Below, one piece after another: positions 34,150 to 44,615 of a stretch of DNA of 64,000 nucleotides. Each line of letters begins with the position of its first letter. Position 1 is the first letter of the stretch. This stretch comes from Scylla paramamosain (lineage: Eukaryota; Arthropoda; Malacostraca; Decapoda; Portunidae): NCBI RefSeq assembly GCF_035594125.1, contig NC_087163.1, positions 11,132,001-11,196,000 on the forward strand, in the 5' to 3' direction. A program made the translations under genes and the position numbers. The notes beneath the pieces are model-generated. The model was not told the DNA's origin. It did not search any database and was given only the letters and a program-made list of their open reading frames with translations.

Positions 34150-36150
34150 TCATGTTGACAAGTAGTTGGGTTTAGGAAGGGGGATAAAAACCCAGGGAGG
34201 AGTTAGGATTCTTTTAATCTCTAACATTTCGGCTGAATAGCCATCCTCAGAGAGACTGATTTACATGAGTGAAAACACACTATTTATAACAACATACAAA
34301 GTTTTCTCATTTGACATTCGTACAGAGTATTGCCATCCTGGCGTGTACCTCACCTAATTTTATTTTCCTAGTCAGGTGGCATTATCCGCCTACGTGACGA
34401 ACCTTTACTGGGGATTTTCCTTGTACCTGAGGGCTAATCTGGCGGAATTACCCGCCCACCTGATTAAACCTTCTCTGTGGTTAATGACTTCCCTAGTTGT
34501 TATGAGGGCTACCTCTATAGCTTTTCTCATTCTTTTCTTCAATCCAACTTTAATTTCTTTAGCCTCTTCCCATTTTGGTAGGTGTTTACATTTTTCTATG
34601 TGCAATACAAGGGAGTTTGATGTGTTGTGTTTTAAAACATGTCTCCTATGCTCTGTTATTCTTGTTTTAAGTCCCCTGCCTGTTTCTCCTATGTATTGCT
34701 TTGTACAACCTTTGCATGGTATGCTGTACACTACGCTGTTATTATTAACAAGTCCGGTCTTTTTAGTCCTCGTTAGCTCACCAATTTTCTCTCCCGCTAA
34801 TGTTGCTATTTTTAATCCTGTTTTAGACAAATATTTATTAATTATGGAAGCCTTGTCCGAATTTGGTACACATATATACCTCTCTCTTTCGCTGGTTGTA
34901 CAGGGATCTTTATTCTCTTTGTTTTCAGTTGTTATTTTCTTTGCCTTATTCTTAAGCCTAATAAGGAGCCCTTCAGGATAACCCAGCTCTTTGAAAGTTG
35001 ATATGATATATCATATTTCTTGCTCTAGGAAGTTGTTGCTGCAAATTCTGAACGCTCTTAAGTAAAAACCAATAATCACACCAGATTTGACCCTCATGCT
35101 GTGGGCTGAAAGGTAGTGAATGAAATCGTCCTTATTGGTGGGTTTTCTGTAAACAGAAAAACTGACTCCTTCTTCTTCCCTCCAGATTACCGTATCTAGG
35201 AAAGGTAATCTATTGTCTTGTTCCTCTTCCACCGTAAATTGGGTATCCTTATGGACTTTGTTAAGCAATGTTAACTTATTATTTATATTCGTGCCCTTTG
35301 GGACTATAACTAGCACATCATCAACATACCTAAGCCATGTTGAGCCTCTACTCATTATTCTTATAAAGTTATCAGTCTCTAGTGTTTCCATATACAAACA
35401 CGCCATAACAGCACTTAGAGGGGATCCCATGGCCAGTCCCTTATGTTGTGAGTACTCTTGTCCCTCGAAAGTGAAGGCACCAAATTTAACACAAAGCTCA
35501 ACAAGATTGATGTAGTCCTCCCTCGGGATCGGTAAATTTTCTTCGTTGATGTCTTCAGATGCCCTTTTTACCGCTTCTATCGCTCCTTCCACGGGGACGT
35601 TGGTGAATAAGGACTTCACGTCGAAGCTCGCCATCTTCTTGTTGCGGAAGTCCACCGAGTTGTGTCGTTGTATAAGGTCCGCGCAGTTACGTAGGTGTGC
35701 TCCATTTATTGAGCCTAAAGCGTTGGAAAGTGGTCTTGCTAGTCGCTTGGCAAGTGCATGGGGAGCGCTTCCTATACCTGATGTAATGGGGCGCATCGGG
35801 ATGTAGGGTTTATGGGTCTTGGGGAGCCCTCTCATCCTTGGCGGGTTCGGGTTTTCTTCCAACAAGTGCAGCAGTTTCTTGCCCTTCTTGGATTTCCTAA
35901 GTATTTTCCTTGCCTCCTTGTTGAAGTTCTTGGACGTAACATTGTTGTATCCTTGGTATTTCTTCTCATAGGTTGATGTATCACTTAGGAGGTTCATCAT
36001 CTTCACACTGTAATCGGCTTTGTTCATTATAACCACACCCCCTCCTTTGTCTGATTTGGTGATCATGAGGCTATCATCCTTGCGTAGGTTGTTTAAAGCT
36101 TCCCGGCAACGCTTAGGTATGGCACTTGACAATATCATGTTCCATGTCAC
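34150..36150 (-). mobile_element. Penelope-like element, 5'-truncated, inserted in CR1-like LINE
   Basis: The element comprises the RT and GIY-YIG frame (34405-36150) and a 3' region down to about 34150 that includes TCTCTGAGGATGGCTATTCA and GCCGAAATGTTAGAG. It lies between two parts of one CR1-like LINE in the same minus orientation, so it inserted into that LINE. The 5' end is missing N-terminal RT sequence. Both boundaries are approximate. Confidence 0.85.
34405..36150 (-). pseudogene. Penelope-like reverse transcriptase with GIY-YIG endonuclease, one in-frame stop
   Basis: Bases 36150-35011 encode 379 residues of Penelope RT: DKGGGVVIMN (residues 34-43), GLPKTHK (108-114), RPI (120-122), FDVKSLFTNVP (166-176), GLAMGSPLS (228-236), RYVDDVLVI (264-272, catalytic Asp pair intact), LPFLDT (305-310) and YRKPTNKDDFIHYLSAHS. 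A TGA at 35011-35013 interrupts the frame; the same frame stays open beyond it to 34405. There VYSIPCKGC and KQYIGETGRGLKTRITEHRR form a GIY-YIG nuclease with its CxxC pair, YIGETGR and R...EH residues. RT and nuclease together make cDNA and cut the target in this class. Only one disabling change is visible besides the missing N-terminus, so the copy is young compared with its neighbours. Confidence 0.92.
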
Positions 36151-36154
36151 AAAA

Positions 36155-36520
36155 AAACTAGATTAAGTATATGTTCACTAATTGATGTAACTCTGTCTAC
36201 TTTATTAAAAAGTTTAGCATATTCATCATAAAAAAATAAATAAATAAATAAAATTTGCATTAGCACTAATTTTATGCACTGATTCCAAATATTTTCTAAA
36301 TTTGTCCATAAATATGCCATTGCTTGTATTTTAAGGTCTATAAAACCACTATAAAAATAAACTTCTGTTCACTCAGTTCAAAGCAGACTTGTTACTGTTC
36401 AAAACCTTCACATCTTCCCACTGCATCCACCTTCATTTTCTTGACTGAATTTGAAATAAAGATTCCCACCCCATCACCTCTTCTACCACTCCTTGGGATA
36501 TGCAAGAAAGTGTGAATCTC
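36155..36520 (-). pseudogene. CR1-like LINE: middle of the APE-type endonuclease
   Basis: The minus strand reads HIPRSGRRGDGVGIFIS, then GFEQ, FIFIVVL and, further on, DEYAKLFNKV. These match the CR1 endonuclease pattern PRxGRxGGGVGIFI...SFE...F...FN. An (ATAA)n tract at 36231-36252 and stops interrupt it. It is bounded by the MITE at 36522 on one side and by the Penelope-like element on the other. Confidence 0.7.
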
Positions 36521-36521
36521 A

Positions 36522-37126
36522 AGGTGGTGTCACACAGGGCAAATTTCTCCCAGCATGCTGCCCGTTCTTGCTGCCAGCTGCACAGACTGACCAGTAAATG
36601 TCATGCAGGTCGTTTTCTGCTGTCAGAAAGAATGCAAAACAGCTGTGGTGCTGGACTTGCTGGGAATATTTGAAATGAAATGATTTTCGTACTATAACCT
36701 GTGTATGTAAAAAAATAAATATTGTCATACTTTGAGTAAAATTGTCTACTATAAAACTTAGAAAAATTAAGTGTATGTGTCAGTGTGTGTGCTTGTGATT
36801 TGATTGTGTGGTACGTGAAATTGTTTATAGCACTTATTTGACAACTGTAGCTGGCAAGATACACAATGTGTTATGATGAGCCCCACATCATTTTGATGGA
36901 GTGTGAAAGCTTGGGACAAATTTAATTGAGCTATAGTGGATCCAGACTATTAATTGGTATTTGGGGTGTTGGCTGTAGGACCTGTTAGCAATGTTGCCAC
37001 CTCAAACCCATAGTGATTGACCATGGCCAGTAGGGCACAGCCATGGCCTGTGGAGACAATACCACAAGGCCTATATGAGTTGCCAAGTAGAGTGGGATTT
37101 CTAACAGTATCCTTGTTTCATCATAA

Positions 37127-37158
<32 letters not shown>

Positions 37159-37367
37159 TGCAGTCCTATATAATAACATCTATTTTTTTTAATAATTAAG
37201 GCAAATAAAGTGGCTGAAGAGATGCTGGCTCAGGGTTTTTTGTTAGAACAATGAGAAACCAACACAAAGGCCCAGTCCCAGTGTGACACCAAACTTGCTG
37301 TGTCACCGATCTCACCAGCAAAAACAGGCAGCATGCTGAGAGAAATTTGCCCTTTGTAACAGTGCCT
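36522..37367. mobile_element. 846-bp MITE with ~50-bp imperfect TIRs
   Basis: The left end reads AGGTGGTGTCACACAGGGC and the right end in complement AGGCACTGTTACAAAGGGC. Both continue with AAATTTCTC(C/T)CAGCATGCTGCC and (T/C)GTT(C/T)TTGCTG. The trinucleotide TCA flanks it (36519-36521 and 37368-37370). No transposase is present. A 3-bp duplication and GGCACTGTNACA-like ends recall PIF/Harbinger, although TCA is not its usual TWA. A possible SINE-like insert with an (AAAT)n tail lies near 36950-37160. The element sits in the CR1-like endonuclease. Confidence 0.75.
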
Positions 37368-37370
37368 TCA

Positions 37371-37510
37371 GGAGTCATTTCCAAGCCTTAGCACTGTCAT
37401 ACTCACCTAAGCAAGTTTCTGCAAGTGCTAATATATCAAAGTGTTTATTTCTTATAAGATTACAAATATCTAGTCTTATTATTCACAGATTAGACATTTA
37501 AAAAACCACC
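37371..37510 (-). pseudogene. CR1-like LINE: start of the endonuclease
   Basis: The minus strand encodes RLDICNLIRNKHFDILALAE followed by TCLGEYD, the N-terminal block of APE-type endonucleases in CR1 elements (usual NKxxxIxxLIxxxxPDILALTETWL), with the catalytic Glu of the AETCL block present. The reading continues on the other side of the 846-bp MITE at 36520. Confidence 0.7.
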
Positions 37511-37589
37511 TTTTACCATCAAGCTACTATTATTAATATCCATGTTCTGTTCTAATTCTCATCTTCCATATTTCTTCAATCAGCACCTC

Positions 37590-38600
37590 AAAGCAATTAT
37601 CACTGGCTGCATGATTCATATCAAGCTTTCTAAACCTCATACAGTTGATGCACTTCTTGTCAGTAGACACACATTCCTTAGGATTGTGGCTTCCAGCACA
37701 CTTGAAGCAGCATGGATCCTCTCCTCAAGACATCACAGTAGTTTTCTTCATATATCCAGTACATGAGCAGTAGTAACACTGAATAGACATCCCAATCCAA
37801 TATGACTTTGTCATGATGCTTATAAATCATCTCCCTTATCTTTGGATTGCATCTGAAAATGTAGTGCTTGGTATTCTCTGCAGCAGGCTTACTGAAAATT
37901 TCAAATTACTTCTTAACATCAGTAATATCATGTAGCTAGTGATTCCTTTCAATGAGATTTTCAATATTTTTTTTCTTTATCTTCCTCTCCATGAACATTA
38001 CAAATCATTATATTAGGCTTTAATTTCCTCACAGTCTTTGTTGTAACATTGCTAACATTCTTGAACTTTTCCAATGCCTCATCTCTCTTTCCTTCATTTT
38101 TCAAAATTCATAACAATGTCTTCCCCAGGCATAAATTTTGTGTAAATTATCTGTAGATCTCCCAAAATTTGTGATACTTCAGTCTATCTATAAATCACTT
38201 TATTATTATCATTATTTGATTTAGCAACCAGGTTTTTCTTTGAATTCTTCCTTCCCTTCCTCTTAACATTTGACCACATACAGTCTGGTTCATCATCAAG
38301 TGAAACAGCAACACACACTCACTCAAGTTATTTTGACAGCATATTTAATTTATCCAAAATACTATCACATATAACTTCTCTTAAATCAGCCATTGCTTTT
38401 TTCAGTGCAACAACATTATCTTTCACACTGTTCAACTCCTGATAACAAAAATCACATGACCAAATGATTGACTTAATAAGATTGGCTTTGACTTCTTGAA
38501 GGTAAACACATTTCAAATGAACCCATCTGGTGCTTGTTTCACAGCCAATCCATTTATTAGATACCCCCTACTGTTTCTGAACACACATCACACTTAACCA
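37590..38600 (-). pseudogene. CR1-like LINE: ORF1 (Gag-like) remnant
   Basis: Minus-strand frames give a coiled-coil-like stretch at 38328-38516 (ELNSVKDNVVALKKAMADLR), then NIMICNVHGEEDKEKK, the conserved N(V/I)(M/I)I.N(V/I)PE block of CR1 ORF1 RNA-binding domains. C-terminal zinc knuckles CFKCAGSHNPKEC and KKCINCMRF follow at about 37650-37720. This order (coiled coil, RRM-like, zinc knuckles) is that of CR1/L2-type ORF1 proteins, which bind element RNA. Frames are broken many times. Confidence 0.65.
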
Positions 38601-38695
38601 TGAGTAATGGCCTTAATGATCACTTGCTTTGCCACATTCCTTAAGACCATAAAAAAGTCAGAGCAGCATAGCAACACATCTACCTGTCATAAGCT

Positions 38696-38915
38696 AGCTA
38701 AGTTAGCTTATGTCAGATTAGGTTAGATTAGGTTAGGTTAGATTTGGTTAAGTTAGGTTAGGTTCGATAAGTTTAGATTAGGTTATGTTTGGTTAAGTTA
38801 GGTCAGGTTGGTTAGGTTAGCCCACTCCTCTCCCCCATTCCCCTGGCCAGGAAGTGCAGGGAGGGGGATGAATTTCACTTTATAGGAAGTTACAAAATGT
38901 TAGGTTAGGTTAGTT
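38696..38915 (+). repeat. degenerate TTAGG-like repeat patch
   Basis: Imperfect GGTTAGGTTA/GATTAGGTTA units at 38716-38825 and again at 38901-38919, separated by a C- and G-rich piece. TTAGG is the canonical arthropod telomere unit; here the copies are diverged and interstitial. A similar patch lies at 47560-47660. Confidence 0.7.
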
Positions 38916-40148
38916 TTACCTTATGGAGTGTGTCCAATAGGTTTTTTTTTTTTTTTTTTTTATGTAGGAAGGACACTGGCCAAGGGCAACAAAAATCCAA
39001 TAAAAAAATATGCCCACTGAAATACCAGTCCCATAAAAGGGTCAAAGCAGTGGTCAAAAATTGATGAATAAGTGTCTTGAAACCTCCCTCTTGAAGGAAT
39101 TCAAGTCATAGGAAGGTGGAAATACAGAAGCAGGAAGGGAGTTCCAGAGTTTACCAGAGAAAGGGATGAATGATTGAGAATACTGGTTAACTCTTGCATT
39201 AGAGAGGTGGACAGAATAGGGGTGAGAGAAAGAAGAAAGTCTTGTGCAGCGAGGCCGCGGAAGGAGGGGAGGCATGCAGTTAGTGAGATCAGAAGAGCAG
39301 TTAGCATGAAAATAGCGGTAGAAGACAGCTAGATATGCAACATTGCGGTGGTGAAAGAGAGGCTGAAGACAGTCAGTTAGAGGAGAGGAGTTGATGAGAC
39401 GAAAAGCTTTTGATTCCACCCTGTCTAGAAGAACAGTATGAGTGGAACCCCCCCAGACATGTGAAGCATACTCCACACATGGACGGATAAGGCCCTTGTA
39501 CAGAGTTAGCAGCTGGGAGGTGAGAAAAACTGGTGGAGACGTCTCAGAACGCCTAACTTCATAGAAGCTGTTTTAGCTTGAGATGAGATGTGAATTTTCC
39601 AGTTCAGATTATAAGTAAAGGACAGACCGAGGATGTTCAGTGTAGAAGACGGGGACAGTTGAGTGTCATTGAAGAAGAGGGGATAGTTGTCCGGAAGGTT
39701 GTGTCGAGTTGATAGATGGAGGAATTGAGTTTTTGAGGCATTGAACAATACCAAGTTTGCTCTGCCCCAATCAGAAATTTTAGAAAGATCAGAAGTCAAG
39801 CGTTCTGTGGCTTCCCTGCGTGATATTTTTACCTCCTAAAGGGTTGGACGTCTATGAAAAGACATGGAAAAGTTCAGGATGGTATCATCAGCATAGGAGT
39901 GGATAGGACAAGAAGTTTGGTTTAGAAGATCATTAATGAATAATAAGAAGAGAGTGAGTGACAGGACAGAACCCTGAGGAACACCACTGTTAATAGATTT
40001 AGGAGAAGAGTGACTGTCTACCACAGCAGCAATAGAACAGTCAGAAAGGAAACTTGAGATGAAGTTACAGAGAGAAGGATAGAAACCGTAGGAGGGTAGT
40101 TTAGAAAATCAAAGCTTTGTGCCAGACTCTATCAAAAGCTTTTGATAT

Positions 40149-42084
40149 AATAATAATAATAATAATAATAATACTTTATTGCTCTTACAGAGAATTTGTC
40201 TTGTGCTTGCCAAAGTATAAAAGAGAAATATAGAAGTATAAAAATTCTTAAAACTATCAGTTACATCTATTAAATTCTCAATCATAAACTATCAAAAATA
40301 GAACACATTAAAATATTAAAAACATTAAAAGTATTGCTGATGTCCCTGAGTGCTGCCTTCTTTTACAACTGTTGATTCCCATTCAATATCCTGATACTAG
40401 ATGGAACATACGACTCCCTATACCGAGATATTCGGCCCTGCACAGATCTCCATCTTCTGCCAGATGGTAACAATTCGTAACATGTGTGCAATGGGTGACT
40501 GGGATCTTTTATTGTGATATTGCTTCTCTGAATAACCGCTCGTTTATACAGTTCCAACAATGGTTTTGTATTTTTTACTTTTAATCGGCTACATTTCTTT
40601 ATTATCTTGCTTAGTTTACCTTTAGATTCCACAGTACTATTTCCATACCAGCAACATATAGCAAATGAAAAAACTGATTGTAGTATACTACTGTACAACA
40701 AATCCATTATCTTACTACCAACTTTTAACTTGCATAGTTTCCTAACAAAAAACATCCTTGAGTTTGCCTTCTTATATATTTTATCTATGTGAGAGGAAAA
40801 GTTGAGTTTATTGTCTATGATCGTTCCTAAGTATTTGTATTCTTCTACTACTTCAACAGTTTCATCATTGATTTCCAAAGGTTCATGTTGTACGGGAGTC
40901 TTACTAAAATCAATAATCATCTCCTTAGTTTTGTTAACATTTAATTCTAAAAAATTATCCCTGCACCATGTACTAAAATTGTTAATTTCTTCTCTATAAA
41001 TAACATCATTATTTACACAGAGAGAGACAATGGCAGTGTCATCTGCATATTTGAATATCTTAGTACACTCATTTTGACTTCTACAATCATTTGTATAAAG
41101 AGAAAACAGTAGTGGTGACAATACGCAACCCTGGGGCGCACCTGTGTTTGTTACAATTGAGTCAGAGATCTGGTCCTTAAGCTTTACATATTGCACCCTA
41201 CCTACCAAAAACTCGCGTATCCATAGAACAAGTGGTGGACTCACGTTAAGACTTATAAGTTTTCCCATTAACACATGAGGTTGTAATGTGTTGAAAGCAC
41301 TTGAAAAATCAACGAACAACACCTTAGCAAAGTGTTTACTGGATTTGTTGCTTACATTTTCCAGAAATCGAAGTATATGATTTATAATTGATAACGTAGC
41401 ATCTTCCACGCACCTATCTTTCTTATAGGCAAACTGATAAACATCCATTTGGTCTTTCACTTCAAGAAACAGGAACTTTTTAATAACACTTTCTAAACAT
41501 TTCATAAATATACATGTCAAGGCTACAGGTCTGTAATCATTATAACCTTTAGGGGTTTGATGTTTTGGCACTGGAATAATTTCAGATGTCTTCCACAGTT
41601 TAGGTATATAAGATTGATCCAAGGAACTCTGAAAAATTCTGCATAAAACTAGAACCAACTAGTATTTACAAATGCTTACTACCTTAGCACTTACTCTATC
41701 AGGCCCTGCCGCTTTATTGCTCTTAACTCTTTTCAAACTTTCTAGTACATCCTCACACGTTACAGTAAATATTCCATGTTCCTTGTTATATAAAAACTCA
41801 GTAAGGCTGTTCTGTTCTGAAGAATAATCCTGGACATCAAATCTACAATAAAACTTATTTAATTCATTGCAATAATCCTTTAAATTTGTAATATCTGGAC
41901 ACACGGATTTCTTAGTCATTCCAGTAATGTTACGCAAACCTTGCCAAGCTGCCTTTGTATCTTTCTCAAACCAATGTTCTATTTTCCTTTTGTATTTTTC
42001 TTTTTCCATACTAATCATATCATCAATTTTCTTCTGAATGATTCTTAAGTTGACTCTATCATTTCGTAACCTACATTGTCTTTT
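40149..42084 (-). mobile_element. Rex1/L2-like LINE inserted into LINE-A
   Basis: Both edges are sharp against the LINE-A sequence: the host reads ...TTTTGATAT up to 40148 and resumes GTCCAAGGCAAC at 42085. The inserted element's 3' end is an (ATT)n microsatellite (40149-40173 in complement), the tail type of CR1/L2/Rex1 LINEs, which often lack clear target duplications, as here. It is 5'-truncated: the first codons belong to the middle of the endonuclease-RT linker. Confidence 0.88.
40363..42084 (-). pseudogene. Rex1/L2-like reverse transcriptase, one in-frame stop
   Basis: Two open stretches in the same frame (42084-41662 and 41658-40363) are separated by a single TAG at 41659-41661. The first has KAAWQGLRNITG and KAAGPDRVSAK. 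The second has the RT: LWKTSEIIPVPK, YNDYRPVALTC, VLFVDFSSAFNTLQP (motif A), NTGAPQGCVLSPLLFSLYTN (motif B), FKYADDTAIVSL (YADD catalytic), KTKEMIIDF and EEYKYLGTIID. The C-terminal HPLHTCYELLPSGRRWRS and YVPSSIRILN blocks are typical of Rex1/L2-type elements. Some 570 codons with one disabling change, and catalytic residues intact, indicate a recent insertion. No separate ORF1 or endonuclease remains because of 5' truncation. Confidence 0.9.
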
Positions 42085-44429
42085 GTCCAAGGCAACAGCA
42101 TAAGTTTCACCAAAATCTCTAAAAGAGGATGACCAAGACTGAGTAAGGAAAGCCAGAAGATCACCAGTAGAGCAGCCTTGACAGAACCCATACTGGCGAT
42201 CAGATAGAAGGTTGTGAAGTGATAGATGTTTAAGAATCTTCCTGTTCAGGATAGATTTAAAAAACTTTAGATAGGCAGGAAATTAAAGCAATAGGATGAT
42301 AGTTTGAAGGATTAGAATGGTCACCCTTTTTAGGAACAGGTTGAATGTAGGCAAACTTCCAGCAAGAAGGAAAGGTAGATGTTGACAGACAGAACTGAAA
42401 GTTTGACTAGGCAAGGTGCAAGCAAAGTTTGACTAGGCAAGGTGCAAGCACGGAGGCACAGTTTCGGAGAACAATAGGAGGGACCCCATCAGGTCCATAA
42501 GCCTTCGGAGGGTTTAGGCCAGCGAGGGCATGGAAAACATCATTGCGAAGAATTTTGATACATGGCATGAAGTAGTCAGAGGATGGAGGAGAGGGAGGAA
42601 CAAGCCCAGAATCGTCCAAGGTAGGGTTTTTAGCAAAGGTTTGAGTGAAGAGTTCAGCTTTAGAAATAGATGTGATAGCAGTGGTGTCATCTGGTTGAAT
42701 TAGAGGAGGGAAAGAAGAAGGAGCAAAGTTATTGGAGATATTTTTGGCTAGATAACAGAAATCACGAGGAGAGTTAGATCTTGAAAAGTTTTGAAATTTT
42801 CTGTGAATGAAGGAGTTTTTGGCTAGTTGGAGAACAGACTTGGCATGGTTCTGGGCAGAAATATAAAGTGCATAAGATTCTGGTGATGGAAGGCTTAAGT
42901 ACCTTTTGTGGGCCACCTCTCTATCATGTATAGCATGAGAACAAGCTGTGTTAAACCAAGGTTTAGAAGATTTAGGACGAGAAAAAGAGTGAGGAATGTA
43001 CGCCTCCATGCCAGACACTATCACCTCTGTTATGCGCTCACCACACAAAGACGGGTCTCTGACACGGAAGCAGTAGTCATTCCAAGGAAAATCAGTAAAA
43101 TATTTCCTCAGGTCCCCCCAACTAGCAGAGGCATAACGCCAGAGGCACCTTCGCTTAGGGGGATCCTGAGGAGGGATTAGAGCGACAGGACAAGATAAAG
43201 ATATGAGATTGTGATCGGAGGAGCCCAACGGAGAAGAAAGGGTGACAGCATAAGCAGAAGGATTAGAGGTCAGGAAAAGGTCAAGAATGTTGGGCGTATC
43301 TCCAAGACGGTCAGGAATACGAGTAGGGTGTTGCACCAATTGCTCTAGGTCTTGGAGGATAGCAAAGTTGTAGGCTAGTTCACCAGGATGGTCAGTGAAG
43401 GGAGAGGAAAGCCAAAGCTGGTGGTGAACATTGAAGTCTCCAAGAATGGAGATCTCTGCAAAAGGGAAGAGGGTCAGAATGTGCTCACTTTGGAAGTTAA
43501 GTAGTCAAAGAATTTCTTATAGTCAGAGGAGTTAGGTGAGAGGTATACAGCACAGATAAATTTAGTATGAGAGTGACTCTGTAGTCATAGCCAGATGGTG
43601 GAAAACTCGGAAGATTCAAGAGCGTGGGCAGAAGAGCAGGTTAAGTCACTGCACACATAAACGCAGCATCTAGCTTTGAATCGAAAATGAGGATAGAGAA
43701 AGTAGGAGGGAACAGAAAAGGGGCTACTGTCAGTTGCCTCAGACACCTTAGTTTCAGTAAGGAAAAGAAGATGAGGTTTAGAAGAGGAGAGGTGGTGTTC
43801 TACAGATTGAAAATTAGATGTTAGACTGCGAATGTTGCAGATGTTAATGAAGAAAAGCTCAGGGGGGTGTCAAGACACTTAGGGTCGCCGACAGAAAGGC
43901 AGTCCGACCTGGGGACATTTATGGTCCCCTCCCCAGATGGGGACTCCGAGGTTGGTGTAGGAATCGCCATGATGATTTTAAAATTTTTGAGTGAAGGGTG
44001 TGTGTTATTAGGTGCTTGTAGTTTTGTGTGGAGGAAGAGAGTTGTCTTTAGAGGGCAGGCTGTGACTGCCCCCTTGTGTTGTGAGACACAAAGGGTAACG
44101 TTCAGTGAGGTCACAACTAGGTTTAATGATAAGTTCACAGCACCCCCTGAACAGTGCTTTGGACCTCACTGGGAGTAATTATCGTTTTGGTAGGTGTCTA
44201 CTGCCTCCTCCTACTTAGGGGTAAAGGAGGTTGAATTGGTTAAAACTGCAAATTTATCAAAGATTTCATGTGAACAGGATAAGAGCAGTGGCTCTGCATT
44301 TTTGCCAGAATATGGACTGAAAAATCTATTTTACTCTAACAGAAAAAAAAAAAAAAAGCATTTATACTGTAATTTTAGGAGAATGCAGTTATCCCGATAA
44401 AGATTTGTTTTATTAACGTTGCTCAAACT

Positions 44430-44615
44430 TAGACAAGAACATTTTAATTCTTGGTGTTTTTTGGTGCTTAAGATATTTTTTTTTCTTGGAAACCTGTTAT
44501 GTTAATGCAAATGTGAATTTTGTCGGACATGAATTCAACAGATTTCCAAGATGGAAAAAAATCTCCATTTAAAAATGCATCAAAATATACCCAGAATTAA
44601 AATGTTCTTGCCATT
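44430..44615. repeat. foldback repeat with ~75-bp imperfect arms
   Basis: CAAGAACATTTTAATTCT at about 44435-44452 is matched by its complement at 44594-44611. Pairing continues inward with mismatches through GGTGTTTTTTGGTGC and CTTGGAAACCTGTT on the left. It could be a small MITE; no clear target duplication is seen. Confidence 0.65.

Larger units (their letters stand above)
38942..44212 (-). mobile_element. full-length LINE-A copy interrupted by a Rex1/L2-like LINE
   Basis: Without the insert (40149-42084) this copy is about 3.3 kb, the same as the copy at 49128. It runs from poly(T) at 38942 to the family 5' end at 44212 (AGGAGGAGG in complement). The endonuclease start codon is at 43972 (ATGGCGATTCCTACACC in complement). 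A 310-codon open frame, 42407-43339, covers [14 protein letters not shown], the linker and [15 protein letters not shown] motifs past the insert include SGVPQGSVLS and HSYADDTILNFS, then the YNLNWKIHISS thumb and LWNSLPASVFPPS end. A 26-bp tandem duplication lies at 42398-42449. Frameshifts and stops (for example near 43490) disable it. LINE-A encodes endonuclease plus RT in one frame of about 980 codons, with no ORF1 upstream. Confidence 0.9.

Noticed and set aside
34376..34981. 201-codon plus-strand frame
   Set aside because: It is the antisense of the Penelope RT and GIY-YIG frame, which has clear motifs on the minus strand. Frames at 35213 and 35546 are likewise antisense shadows.
38696..38830. 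True telomere
   Set aside because: Units are diverged, short and interstitial, with LINE sequence on both sides.
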